Shown: positions 1 through 6,519, counted from the stretch's first letter. The stretch: DNA of 7,939 bases from an uncultured Collinsella sp. (GCA_959596495.1 CAUFXK010000082.1:1-7939); one strand, 5' to 3'. A program made the numbers and translations. The notes: generated by a model not told the origin, from the sequence alone.

Positions 1-18
1 ATACGCCGCACCATTTGA
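1..18 (+). other. 3' end of an unseen upstream gene (tRNA tail or CDS stop)
   Basis: Two readings are possible and the window is too short to decide. Bases 4-13 read CGCCGCACCA, which fits the acceptor strand, discriminator A and CCA end of a tRNA. Alternatively, frame 1 ends in TGA at 16-18 and would encode the last residues IRRTI of a protein. A terminator follows at once, so some plus-strand transcription unit does end here. The rare ATA codon slightly favours the tRNA reading. Confidence 0.3.
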
Positions 19-22
19 GATT

Positions 23-52
23 AAAGCTCCCGGCAACGGGGGCTTTTCTTTT
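23..52 (+). terminator. Rho-independent terminator of the upstream unit
   Basis: AAAGCTCCCG (23-32) pairs with CGGGGGCTTT (37-46) through one G-U wobble, closing a GCAA tetraloop. The T-rich run TCTTTT follows. The hairpin closes whatever gene ends at the window start and insulates the next gene from it. Confidence 0.85.
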
Positions 53-120
53 ACGCCAGCTTGAGTGCTTTCGTCCAAAGGGACGATTTCCTGTCGACTC
101 GTGTAAGATTCCGAGTAGAT

Positions 121-139
121 GTCGCGACTTATTCGCGAC
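121..139. repeat. Perfect 7-bp inverted repeat in the leader of the TPR gene
   Basis: GTCGCGA (121-127) and TCGCGAC (133-139) are perfect inverted copies around the 5-base centre CTTAT, ending about 36 bases before the start codon. A smaller dyad, ACTCG (97-101) with CGAGT (112-116), lies just upstream and encloses TAAGAT (104-109), a possible -10 element with no clear -35. The repeat could be an operator or an RNA hairpin in the leader. No T-run follows, so it is not a terminator. Confidence 0.5.
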
Positions 140-175
140 CACTCCTTCTCAAGCGACCGATCAGGGTGATATTTC

Positions 176-2617
176 GTGGCAGAGCGTCCGACATACAAGC
201 TCAGGTTTCTCGATCCCAAGAAGCGCTTTCCGGCGATGCCCGAGCAGCCTGCGGGACGCTCGTATGGCGTGGTCTGGAAACTCTTTGGCGAGGATCAGCA
301 TGAATCTTGTTATGTCGTCGAATTCGTTGGCAAAAGCCGTGTGTCGCTTTTGGGCTACGTAAGCGTTTCGGGTGAGGTGTACAAGGTAGACCGCCCCGTT
401 AGCGAGGCTCCGCTGCCCAACGATCCCGACATGGAACTGGTCCTTGACGAGTCGGACTCCGGTATTGGTGAGATTATGGTGAGGGGAGCAAACGGCACGA
501 TGCGCGTGCGCGCGCGAACCGTCGGCTCTCCCGAAGGTCCCATGCGCGAACAGTCCGATCACGAGACATGGAATTCGACCCGCTCCCTTCCTTACGGTGA
601 GTTCATGGCATCGATGTTCCTGCGCTACGTGATATTCGCTGACTCCGAAAATACCATTGCGAGCACGGCGGACGCCGACGGACTCGACGAGGGTGTGCAA
701 AACGTTGTCGACAAGATCAAGCTCGTAAAGTTGCCCGAGCCGGTCGAGGTGTTTTTGGGCTTTAACACGACACCGCTACCTGACGCTATCGAGACGCTGC
801 TCTACCGCGTTGACCATGCCGAGAATCCGAGCGGTATCGAGCGCTATGCCGCCGCCCTTATGAGTGAAATTGACTTGCCTCGCTTGCGCACCATCGCCGC
901 TAAGTCCGAGATGAGCCTGGCTCGCATCGATCGCTCAAAGCTTTTCTATCTCAATTTTGATCGCAGCCTGCTGGACCAGGACGAGATTGACATGCTGCTT
1001 GCCATCGAGTGCCGTCTTAACCGTCTCTCCGGCATCCTTGAGCACATCGGGGCCGGATTGGTCCCTGCGGCATCCTCGCCGAGCCTTGAGGGCTGCGCGC
1101 TCTTTGATGCGTGGCATATCGCCAAGACGACCAACGATGTTCCCCGACTGCTTGATACGGCCTCGAGCGATAACCCGTGGGGCAAACCGGGTACGGTGGC
1201 TTGCCAGCCGGGCGGTGAGTGGGATGTGCGTACCCGCTTCGCGCGTATTGTCGAGGCACTTAACGTGGTCACGCGGCTCGACTATACCTATCGGGCAAAC
1301 GTTGCCGAAGGGATCATGCTCGTTCGGTTTGGGCAGTCTGTCGTTGATGCCATGCCGCAACGTGAATACGACGCTCAAGATGACGCCTGGCGCGAGTTGG
1401 ACGAGGACGCGCGTGCGATCTGGGCCGCGGAGCACGATGCGCGCGTGGCACTCACGCTTGCGGCAGCGTGTTTTGCCGCGGGCACCTGCATCACGCGCTG
1501 CTATGTGCAGATTGCTGCTCCCGACAGTGAGCAGGGCGAGCGCGTTGTTGCAACGTATTTCTTTGGGCGCGCGGCCTATCTGGCCGATTGCGTGCCTGTC
1601 GCCAAGGATCTTGAGAGTATAGACATGGACGATATGCCGTGCAAGCGTGTGCTTGAGGCATATGAGTCAACCGCTCCGGAGACGATTGAACCTGCGGAGG
1701 TTCATGCTCGTCCGCGTGATGACCATCGCATGCTGCCGCCGGCGCTGCGCGATCTGCTGCTTGCCGATACGGCTGACGAGCTGGAGGTCATGGAAGAGGA
1801 CGACGACCCATACGTGGCCCGTGTTGTTGAATTGCGCGAGCAGGCAAAAGTCGACCGTACAGGTGCTTTTGAAGGCTTTTCCCGTCTTGTTGAGGAGTTG
1901 GAGGCTAAGTGCGCCGTCGCCGAGCTTTTGGCGACAGGTCCGGTTCAAACGCAGTTTTGCGATAACCAGCTGGTGCGCATGGTGCTACCGGTGTTGGAAG
2001 AAGACCGCTCTGTGCGAATCCTTCGTGCGCCCGATGCGCTGTACTTTGCCCAGCACGAGATCTGCAGCTTTTACGCCGAGCAAGAGGACTTTGAACGAGC
2101 ACTGCCCGAGGTGCGCCATCTTTACGATCTGGCGCGCTCGTCCATGCAGTCGCACTTTGCGCTCATCAACGTGCTTGCGCGTCTGGAGCGCTTTGACGAG
2201 ATTATCGAGGTGGCGCGCCACGGCCTACGTATTGCCAGCGATCGTTCTGCAATCGGCTACCTGTTCTATCGCTTGGCGTTTGCCTATTGGAATTGCGATC
2301 AGCTCGACCTGGCGCTGGCTTGTTACCGTCTGGTGCCGCGCGGCGAGGAGTCGGGCAGCAGCGCGCTGGAAGAAATGCAGGGCCTTATGAACGAGATGGG
2401 CGTCAGCGAGCCTCCGACGTTCGAGGAAGCGGTCGAGACCATCCACAAGGCTGGACTAGAGCTGCCGCCAGTGTCCGCCGTGACGAATCAGCTGGCAGAT
2501 GCCGCTGTGCGACTGGTCGATAACGGTTTCTTTTTCCTGGCGCGCGGTTGCATCTTCCAAATGTGGCGCACCATGGGCAACGACGAGCTCGGCTCCCTCA
2601 ACCGCTCGCTGGGGTAG
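176..2617 (+). CDS. TPR-like repeat protein of unknown function, 813 aa
   Basis: I do not recognise a named family. The GTG at 176 is chosen because AGGGTGA (163-169) lies six bases before it and the long open frame has matching codon use throughout. No signal peptide or clear membrane segment is visible, so a cytosolic location is inferred. Roughly the first 150 residues look strand-rich. The middle is helical, with an Ala/Cys-rich hydrophobic stretch after about residue 422 (ALTLAAACFAAGTC). An acidic segment (LEVMEEDDDP) begins near 536. Three helical hairpins of TPR character follow at about 621-654 (FYAEQEDFERAL), 659-688 (ALINVLARLERFDEIIEVA) and 691-721 (YRLAFAYWNCDQLDLALACY). TPR arrays usually hold protein partners, so a scaffold or adaptor role is possible but unproven. 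The gene stands alone between a terminator and a tRNA with its own promoter. I see no terminator right after its stop; the one behind the tRNA may serve both. Confidence 0.85.
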   Translation: MAERPTYKLRFLDPKKRFPAMPEQPAGRSYGVVWKLFGEDQHESCYVVEFVGKSRVSLLGYVSVSGEVYKVDRPVSEAPLPNDPDMELVLDESDSGIGEIMVRGANGTMRVRARTVGSPEGPMREQSDHETWNSTRSLPYGEFMASMFLRYVIFADSENTIASTADADGLDEGVQNVVDKIKLVKLPEPVEVFLGFNTTPLPDAIETLLYRVDHAENPSGIERYAAALMSEIDLPRLRTIAAKSEMSLARIDRSKLFYLNFDRSLLDQDEIDMLLAIECRLNRLSGILEHIGAGLVPAASSPSLEGCALFDAWHIAKTTNDVPRLLDTASSDNPWGKPGTVACQPGGEWDVRTRFARIVEALNVVTRLDYTYRANVAEGIMLVRFGQSVVDAMPQREYDAQDDAWRELDEDARAIWAAEHDARVALTLAAACFAAGTCITRCYVQIAAPDSEQGERVVATYFFGRAAYLADCVPVAKDLESIDMDDMPCKRVLEAYESTAPETIEPAEVHARPRDDHRMLPPALRDLLLADTADELEVMEEDDDPYVARVVELREQAKVDRTGAFEGFSRLVEELEAKCAVAELLATGPVQTQFCDNQLVRMVLPVLEEDRSVRILRAPDALYFAQHEICSFYAEQEDFERALPEVRHLYDLARSSMQSHFALINVLARLERFDEIIEVARHGLRIASDRSAIGYLFYRLAFAYWNCDQLDLALACYRLVPRGEESGSSALEEMQGLMNEMGVSEPPTFEEAVETIHKAGLELPPVSAVTNQLADAAVRLVDNGFFFLARGCIFQMWRTMGNDELGSLNRSLG

Positions 2618-2666
2618 GCGAAGCTTCCAAGGAAGAAAGGCTGCTAGGCAATTAGAAAATTTCCTC

Positions 2667-2695
2667 TTGCTCATCCTTGGCTGTTTGGTTACTAT
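2667..2695 (+). promoter_or_regulatory. Probable promoter of tRNA-Ser
   Basis: TTGCTC (2667-2672) and TACTAT (2690-2695) are separated by 17 bases. Each is a partial match to the sigma-70 type boxes (3/6 and 4/6). Transcription would start near 2702, just ahead of the mature tRNA end at 2710. This is a position-based inference. Confidence 0.45.
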
Positions 2696-2709
2696 AGAAC
2701 GGCTGTTAC

Positions 2710-2800
2710 GGAGAGCTGACCGAGAGGCCGAAGGTGCTCGCCTGCTAAGCGAGTATGCCCCAAAAGGGCATCTGGGGTTCGAATCCCCAGCTCTCCGCCA
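2710..2800 (+). tRNA. tRNA-Ser (anticodon GCU)
   Basis: A full 91-base cloverleaf can be folded by eye. The acceptor GGAGAGC (2710-2716) pairs with GCTCTCC (2790-2796), followed by discriminator G and an encoded CCA. The anticodon stem CTCGC/GCGAG (2737-2741, 2749-2753) holds the loop CTGCTAA with anticodon GCT at 2744-2746, which reads AGC and AGU serine codons. The long variable arm typical of class II tRNAs is present: ATGCCC (2755-2760) with GGGCAT (2766-2771). The T arm is TGGGG-TTCGAAT-CCCCA (2773-2789). The GCU anticodon with a long variable arm fixes the serine identity. Confidence 0.97.
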
Positions 2801-2814
2801 GTATGACTTGAAAG

Positions 2815-2843
2815 AAGGGTCCCATTTGGGGCCCTTTTTATTA
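2815..2843 (+). terminator. Rho-independent terminator after tRNA-Ser
   Basis: AAGGGTCCC (2815-2823) pairs with GGGGCCCTT (2828-2836) with one wobble around the loop ATTT, followed by TTTATT. It begins 15 bases after the tRNA CCA and probably also stops any read-through from the upstream TPR gene. Confidence 0.85.
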
Positions 2844-2850
2844 TCAAGAA

Positions 2851-2872
2851 TGGCGGCTGGGGATTCGAACCC
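2851..2872 (-). repeat. Inverted fragment of the tRNA-Ser 3' end
   Basis: Read on the minus strand this segment gives GGGTTCGAATCCCCAGC followed by CGCCA. The 17-base core is identical to 2775-2791 of the neighbouring tRNA-Ser (T arm plus start of the acceptor). The tRNA then has TCTC before CGCCA, and the fragment lacks those four bases. No anticodon or D arm exists on that strand, because the dacA terminator occupies the space. It is therefore a tRNA-derived fragment, not a gene. It could be a scar of recombination or of an element that used the tRNA as a target. Confidence 0.75.
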
Positions 2873-2873
2873 T

Positions 2874-2908
2874 CAAAAAAAGGAGGCATCCTTTCGGACG
2901 CCTCCTTT
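2874..2908 (-). terminator. Rho-independent terminator of dacA
   Basis: On the minus strand AAAGGAGGCGTCC (2908-2896) pairs with GGATGCCTCCTTT (2891-2879) around the loop GAAA, with one G-U wobble, followed by a T-run to 2875. It begins 25 bases past the dacA stop. It converges with the tRNA terminator, so the two units face each other with separate stops. Confidence 0.92.
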
Positions 2909-2932
2909 CAGTGGACTTATTATTCTTGCGCC

Positions 2933-4273
2933 CTACACCTCGGGCGCCTTGGCGACGGTCTCGCTTTCTGCCGTGAGTGGGCGGTTGTCGATGCGACGGC
3001 CCAAGCGATCGAGCTTCACGAGCAGCCATTCAATGGGATTCGGCCCTGCGCCTTCCTCGTCGGCAACCAGGTCCATGACGGCGATCTTGGTGCCGTCCTG
3101 CTTGAGCGTGACGCTGCCCACCTTGTCGCCCACATGCACCGTGCCCGAAAGATCGTCGTAGCTAACCTTTTCGGTCACCTCGCCGGCAAGGGAAAACACG
3201 GTCGCTTGCGCCGTGGGATCGGCGAGTGTGGCGTCGATCGTCTTATCCGTCCAGTCGGTTTGACCAATGCGCGCCATAAGCGGGTTGCCGTTGGCGGTCT
3301 TTTCCTGTGTGTTGGCGATTGCGACCGTCACCTTGTGACCGTAGTACCAATTGGCAAGGGTTGCGGTATCGGTAAAGCGCTGGTCGGTGGTGGTGGAGTT
3401 CAAAACGACGGTGTAGATCTCGTCGCCGTCGCGGTTGTAGGCGCTCGTAAAGCAATAGCCCGCGTCGTCGGTGGTGCCGGTCTTGCCACCGATGTTGCCA
3501 TCTTGGCCCAGCAAATAGTTATGCGTGTCCATGGAATGCGAATGGTCGGTGCCGTCGGCGCCCGTGACCTCGATCCAGGAATCCTCGCTCGCTACGACCT
3601 CGCGGATCGTGTCGTTTTTCATGGCCTCCTGCATCATCAGCGCTACGTCGTGTGCGGTTGAGTGCATATCGCCAGCCCACTCATCAAAGTCCAGACCATG
3701 CGGGTTTTCAAAAAGCGTACCGGTGCAGCCGAGCTTCTTAGCGCGCTCGTTCATGGCCTTCACAAAGGTTGCCTCGGCGTCTTTGGTTTTAGGGTCGATC
3801 TTCTTGCCCACATATTCGGCGAGCACGACGGCGGCGTCGTTGCCCGAGGGAATCATCAGGCCGCGCAGTGCCTGCTCCACGGTAAGCTCGTCACCTTCGA
3901 GCAAGCCGGCGGTCGAATTACCCACGGTGGCTGCGGCGTTGCTCACCGTGACCTTCTCGTCCATCTTGCAATTCTCGACGGTTAGGATTGCGGTCATGAC
4001 CTTGGTGATCGAGGCGATTTTGACCTGCTCATCGGCGCCGCGCCCGTAGTAGACGGTGCCGTCTTTGCCCATGACGAGCGCATTGGTCGCATCGATATCG
4101 GGCAGATTATCGGCCGTGATGCCGCGCGCATCGGCGGTTTTGCCGCAGACATTGTCGGTCGTGAGCACTTGGGCGCCGGCGACGGTGGGCACGCCAGCGG
4201 CAAGGGCGATAGCGCAGACAAAGCCGGCGGCAAGCTGGGCTGAGCGCTTTGCAAAAGAGGTGAGGGACTTCAC
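2933..4273 (-). CDS. dacA: Serine D-Ala-D-Ala carboxypeptidase, PBP5/DacA family
   Basis: The enzyme removes the terminal D-Ala from peptidoglycan pentapeptides outside the membrane. From the GTG at 4273 (446 aa) all three penicillin-binding motifs are visible: S88-I-T-K91, S143-G-N145 and K264-T-G266. Residues 1-34 form a signal peptide: KSLTSFAKR, a hydrophobic core, then AGA before Q35. After the catalytic domain comes a strand-rich C-terminal domain and a likely amphipathic anchor helix near 413-428 (PIEWLLVKLDRLGRRI), as in PBP5. The frame stays open to a TTG at 4384, and an ATG lies at 4342, but neither has a ribosome site and both would put charged residues before the signal peptide. 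The GTG has only a weak site (GAAAG, eight bases upstream), so the start is the least certain part. It is transcribed away from the vanR-like gene. It is a serine enzyme, unlike the zinc enzyme VanY. Confidence 0.93.
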   Translation of the reverse strand: MKSLTSFAKRSAQLAAGFVCAIALAAGVPTVAGAQVLTTDNVCGKTADARGITADNLPDIDATNALVMGKDGTVYYGRGADEQVKIASITKVMTAILTVENCKMDEKVTVSNAAATVGNSTAGLLEGDELTVEQALRGLMIPSGNDAAVVLAEYVGKKIDPKTKDAEATFVKAMNERAKKLGCTGTLFENPHGLDFDEWAGDMHSTAHDVALMMQEAMKNDTIREVVASEDSWIEVTGADGTDHSHSMDTHNYLLGQDGNIGGKTGTTDDAGYCFTSAYNRDGDEIYTVVLNSTTTDQRFTDTATLANWYYGHKVTVAIANTQEKTANGNPLMARIGQTDWTDKTIDATLADPTAQATVFSLAGEVTEKVSYDDLSGTVHVGDKVGSVTLKQDGTKIAVMDLVADEEGAGPNPIEWLLVKLDRLGRRIDNRPLTAESETVAKAPEV

Positions 4274-4312
4274 AGATTTCGCTTTCGACGGGATGGTCTC
4301 TTCTGGAACTAG

Positions 4313-4342
4313 AGTATATCGTTTGCCGGTGTCGGCGATCAT
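4313..4342 (-). promoter_or_regulatory. dacA: Possible dacA promoter
   Basis: On the minus strand TATACT (4318-4313) is a good -10 match. ATGATC, 18 bases upstream, is a poor -35 (3/6). Transcription from here would begin near 4306, which supports the GTG start at 4273 over the upstream TTG and ATG. Confidence 0.35.
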
Positions 4343-4389
4343 CGCGTGCGTGCGTGGCCCACATCCGCGCCCGAACGGGCACAAGGGTG

Positions 4390-4405
4390 CTTAAGGCCGA
4401 CTTAA
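4390..4405. promoter_or_regulatory. CTTAA repeat between dacA and the vanR-like gene
   Basis: CTTAA occurs at 4390-4394 and 4401-4405, exactly 11 bases apart. The same bases also form an inverted repeat, TTAAG (4391-4395) with CTTAA (4401-4405) around 5 bases. Direct repeats one helical turn apart are the usual target of OmpR/PhoB-family regulators, the family of the adjacent VanR-like protein. The site lies in the divergent intergenic region and could serve either gene. The role is inferred. Confidence 0.4.
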
Positions 4406-4444
4406 TCACCCACGCTTGTTGTGTGTGGCATGCGCCCCCTCGGG

Positions 4445-4465
4445 CATAATGGAGCGCGAGAGGAG
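4445..4465 (+). promoter_or_regulatory. -10 element and ribosome binding site of the vanR-like gene
   Basis: CATAAT (4445-4450) matches a -10 box at five of six positions, but there is no good -35 at 16-18 bases, which would fit an activator-dependent promoter. AGGAG (4461-4465) lies five bases before the ATG at 4471 and is a clear ribosome site. If this -10 is used, the leader is only about 14 bases. Confidence 0.45.
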
Positions 4466-4470
4466 CACGC

Positions 4471-5166
4471 ATGAACGAGCGCATTTTGGTAGTTGATGAC
4501 GAAAAGGCCATCGCCGACTTGGTTGGTATCTACCTTACAAAAGAAGGCTTTGATGTACAGGTCGCCTATAGCGGGGCCGACGCTGCCAAGGCAATCTTGG
4601 AGCAGGAGTTCGATCTGGCGCTGCTGGATGTCATGCTGCCCGATATCGATGGGCTTGAGTTGCTGCGTACGATCCGTTCCAGCCATACCTATCCCGTGAT
4701 CATGCTGACGGCGCGCGATGCCCAGCAAGACAAGATCGAGGGCCTTTCGCTTGGCGCGGACGATTACGTGGTTAAGCCGTTCCGCCCGCTTGAGCTCATC
4801 GCGCGCGTGCATGCTCAGCTTCGCCGCTACACCAGCTACGGTAGCCGCGCGCAGGTGGCCGAGTCGCCGATCATCCAGCTCGACGGCCTGGAGATCAACC
4901 GCGATGCTCGTTCCGTAATGGTGGACGGTGCGCCGGTGCGCCTCACGCCCATCGAGTATTCCATCTTGCTGTATCTGGTCGAGCATCGCGGCAGTGTGGT
5001 GGCCGTGGAGGATCTGTTCCGCGCGGTGTGGAACGAGGATTTTATGCCCGGCTCCAACAATACGGTGATGGTGCACATTCGCCACCTGCGCGAAAAGATC
5101 GGTGACGACGCTCAAAAGCCGCGCTTTATCAAAAACGTCTGGGGCGTCGGCTACATAATCGAATAA
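4471..5166 (+). CDS. vanR: VanR-like OmpR-family response regulator
   Basis: This 231-residue regulator has the usual two domains. The receiver (about 1-120) shows the acidic pair D9-D10, phosphate acceptor D53, T80 and K102. The C-terminal winged helix (about 130-231) carries the OmpR-type signature SNNTVMVHIRHLREKI and ends in VWGVGYIIE. Segments such as KPFRPLELIARV and AQLRRY closely match my memory of enterococcal VanR, so the assignment is to that branch of the family. In glycopeptide-resistance clusters VanR activates resistance genes; none are visible here, so its targets are unknown. The divergent carboxypeptidase gene is one candidate. The kinase gene follows after 25 bases, and the two are almost certainly co-transcribed. 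The symbol denotes family resemblance, not proven resistance. Confidence 0.93.
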   Translation: MNERILVVDDEKAIADLVGIYLTKEGFDVQVAYSGADAAKAILEQEFDLALLDVMLPDIDGLELLRTIRSSHTYPVIMLTARDAQQDKIEGLSLGADDYVVKPFRPLELIARVHAQLRRYTSYGSRAQVAESPIIQLDGLEINRDARSVMVDGAPVRLTPIEYSILLYLVEHRGSVVAVEDLFRAVWNEDFMPGSNNTVMVHIRHLREKIGDDAQKPRFIKNVWGVGYIIE

Positions 5167-5191
5167 CGCCTTTGATGGTGGGGAAGTGGAT

Positions 5192-6430
5192 ATGACAAAA
5201 GACGATAGGCAGGCATTCGAGGTGCCCGATCGACTCTTTGAATACGTAAGGTCGGTCGTCGACAACCGCGCGCTTGCAACGGTGCTGCTCTTTTTGCTGA
5301 GCCTGCTGCTGATTGGCATCGATAACATCGCTGGAATCTTGGCGGTGCTGCTTGTCGGCTTTTTGCTGATCGATCGATTTGAAATCGTACGCCGCTGCGT
5401 GGTGATTGGCGGTGCCGCGTGGGCCATGACGTTGGCGATTGGCGCCATGGCACTCGGCGGCATCGAAGGGCCGGTGCTGTTCGATGCCGGCTTTGTATTC
5501 AACATGCTTGGCTTTGTGCTGGCGCTTGCCGTGTGCGTGCTGTTCTTTTGCGGCCGCGCCCTGTACTACCAGGGCTATGAGCAGGGCGAGCAGCATGCCG
5601 ATTGTGTGCTGGCCGCTCGTATTCAAGATCGCCTGATCGATCACCCCGACACCTGGGACAACATCGACGGCGACTTCCTGGAGGTCGAGGGCGCACTCAA
5701 CCGTGTGCGCGATCGCGAGCGCAAGGTGCAACAGGCCTTGCGTGACGAGTCTCATCGCAAGGACGATCTGGTCACGTACTTGGCACATGACCTACGCACC
5801 CCGCTTGCCAGTGTGGTGGGCTATCTTTCGCTGCTTCAAGAGGCTCCTGAGCTGCCGGTTGAGCAACGTGCGCACTTTACGGGCGTGGCGCTCGACAAGG
5901 CGCACCGGCTCGATGCGCTCATCGAAGAGTTCTTCGATATCACGCGCTTTGACTTCCACGATATCGTGCTCACGCGCGGCTATGTTGATCTGGGGTTGCT
6001 GCTGGCTCAGGTGGCTGACGAGTTCTATCCCATCCTCAACGAGCAACATAAGGAAGCCCAGGTTGATATTCGCGAGGACCTGACGGTGCTCGTGGATGGC
6101 GATAAGATGGCTCGCGTGTTTAACAACATCATGAAAAACGCCGTCGCCTATAGCTATGAGGGCTCGACTATCACGATTGAGGCCAGGCGCCAAGACGATG
6201 GCGGCGTGCGCGTGCGCTTTATCAATCAGGGCGATCCTATCCCTGCGGCTAAGCTCAAGGTGATCTTTGAGAAGTTCTATCGCCTGGATGCGGCGCGTGC
6301 GACCAATCGCGGTGGTGCCGGTTTGGGCCTTGCTATTGCCAAGGAGATCATCGCGGCACACGGCGGTACCGTTGCATGTGAATCGACGCCCGAACACACG
6401 ATATTCACCATCGAGCTGCCCGCCGCATAG
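5192..6430 (+). CDS. vanS: VanS-like sensor histidine kinase
   Basis: This is the membrane sensor partner of the preceding regulator. From the ATG at 5192 it has 412 residues; a GTG at 5186 is also in frame, but the GGTGGGG ribosome site (5177-5183) is better spaced for the ATG. Hydrophobic stretches at about 29-60 (probably a two-helix hairpin), 68-90 and 100-121 make up the membrane region, with only short loops between them. This suggests sensing in or at the membrane rather than by a large outer domain. The phosphorylated histidine is H199 in YLAHDLRTPLASV. The N box has N311, N312 and N316 (VFNNIMKNAVAY), and the ATP-lid glycines are in GGAGLGLAIAK from 374. The stretches around GYLSLLQEAPELPVEQ and RVFNNIMKNA recall enterococcal VanS. 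The stimulus is not shown by the sequence; a cell-wall precursor or antibiotic is the family expectation. Confidence 0.93.
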   Translation: MTKDDRQAFEVPDRLFEYVRSVVDNRALATVLLFLLSLLLIGIDNIAGILAVLLVGFLLIDRFEIVRRCVVIGGAAWAMTLAIGAMALGGIEGPVLFDAGFVFNMLGFVLALAVCVLFFCGRALYYQGYEQGEQHADCVLAARIQDRLIDHPDTWDNIDGDFLEVEGALNRVRDRERKVQQALRDESHRKDDLVTYLAHDLRTPLASVVGYLSLLQEAPELPVEQRAHFTGVALDKAHRLDALIEEFFDITRFDFHDIVLTRGYVDLGLLLAQVADEFYPILNEQHKEAQVDIREDLTVLVDGDKMARVFNNIMKNAVAYSYEGSTITIEARRQDDGGVRVRFINQGDPIPAAKLKVIFEKFYRLDAARATNRGGAGLGLAIAKEIIAAHGGTVACESTPEHTIFTIELPAA

Positions 6431-6451
6431 CCAGTGTGCCCTTACAAACAC

Positions 6452-6478
6452 TTGACAATGTGCTCACGTGCGTATGAG
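6452..6478 (+). promoter_or_regulatory. pstB: Possible pstB promoter with an overlapping dyad
   Basis: A perfect TTGACA (6452-6457) is followed 15 bases later by TATGAG (6473-6478); the spacing is short. An inverted repeat, GCTCA (6462-6466) with TGAGC (6475-6479), overlaps the spacer and the -10. A regulator bound there could control access. There is no terminator between the vanS-like stop and this site, so read-through from the upstream operon is also possible. Confidence 0.4.
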
Positions 6479-6491
6479 CCGCGATTCCTAC

Positions 6492-6519
6492 TATCGATAC
6501 TGCTGAATTGATATCGATA
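6492..6519. repeat. Paired TATCGATA palindromes before pstB
   Basis: The 8-base palindrome TATCGATA appears at 6492-6499 and 6512-6519, 20 bases apart start to start (about two helical turns). The second copy extends to the 10-base palindrome ATATCGATAT and touches the pstB ribosome site. This arrangement suits a regulator binding two sites on one face of the DNA, but no binding protein is implied by the sequence alone. Confidence 0.45.

Noticed and set aside
957..2390. Plus-strand open frames at 957-1622 and 1647-2390
   Set aside because: They lie wholly inside the 176-2617 gene in another frame, are Arg/Ser/Trp-rich and lack ribosome sites, so they are GC-rich shadows.
2622..2635. Hairpin CTTCCAAGGAAG as a terminator of the TPR gene
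   Set aside because: The loop would be only two bases and no T-run follows.
2851..2940. A complete minus-strand tRNA
   Set aside because: Only the T arm and part of the acceptor exist; the place of the anticodon and D arms is taken by the dacA terminator hairpin.
2499..3161. 220-residue plus-strand open frame
   Set aside because: It runs through the tRNA, two terminators and the antisense strand of dacA, so it cannot be a real gene.
2933..4273. VanY-type assignment for the carboxypeptidase
   Set aside because: SITK, SGN and KTG motifs mark a serine penicillin-binding enzyme; VanY is a zinc peptidase without them.
4402..5505. 367-residue minus-strand open frame
   Set aside because: It is antisense to the VanR-like gene and the start of the kinase gene; its low-complexity Lys/Ser and His/Gln-rich translation resembles no protein family.
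4471..6430. Part of a functional vancomycin-resistance operon
   Set aside because: No vanH, D-Ala-D-Lac/D-Ser ligase or vanX/vanXY gene is present on either side within the window.
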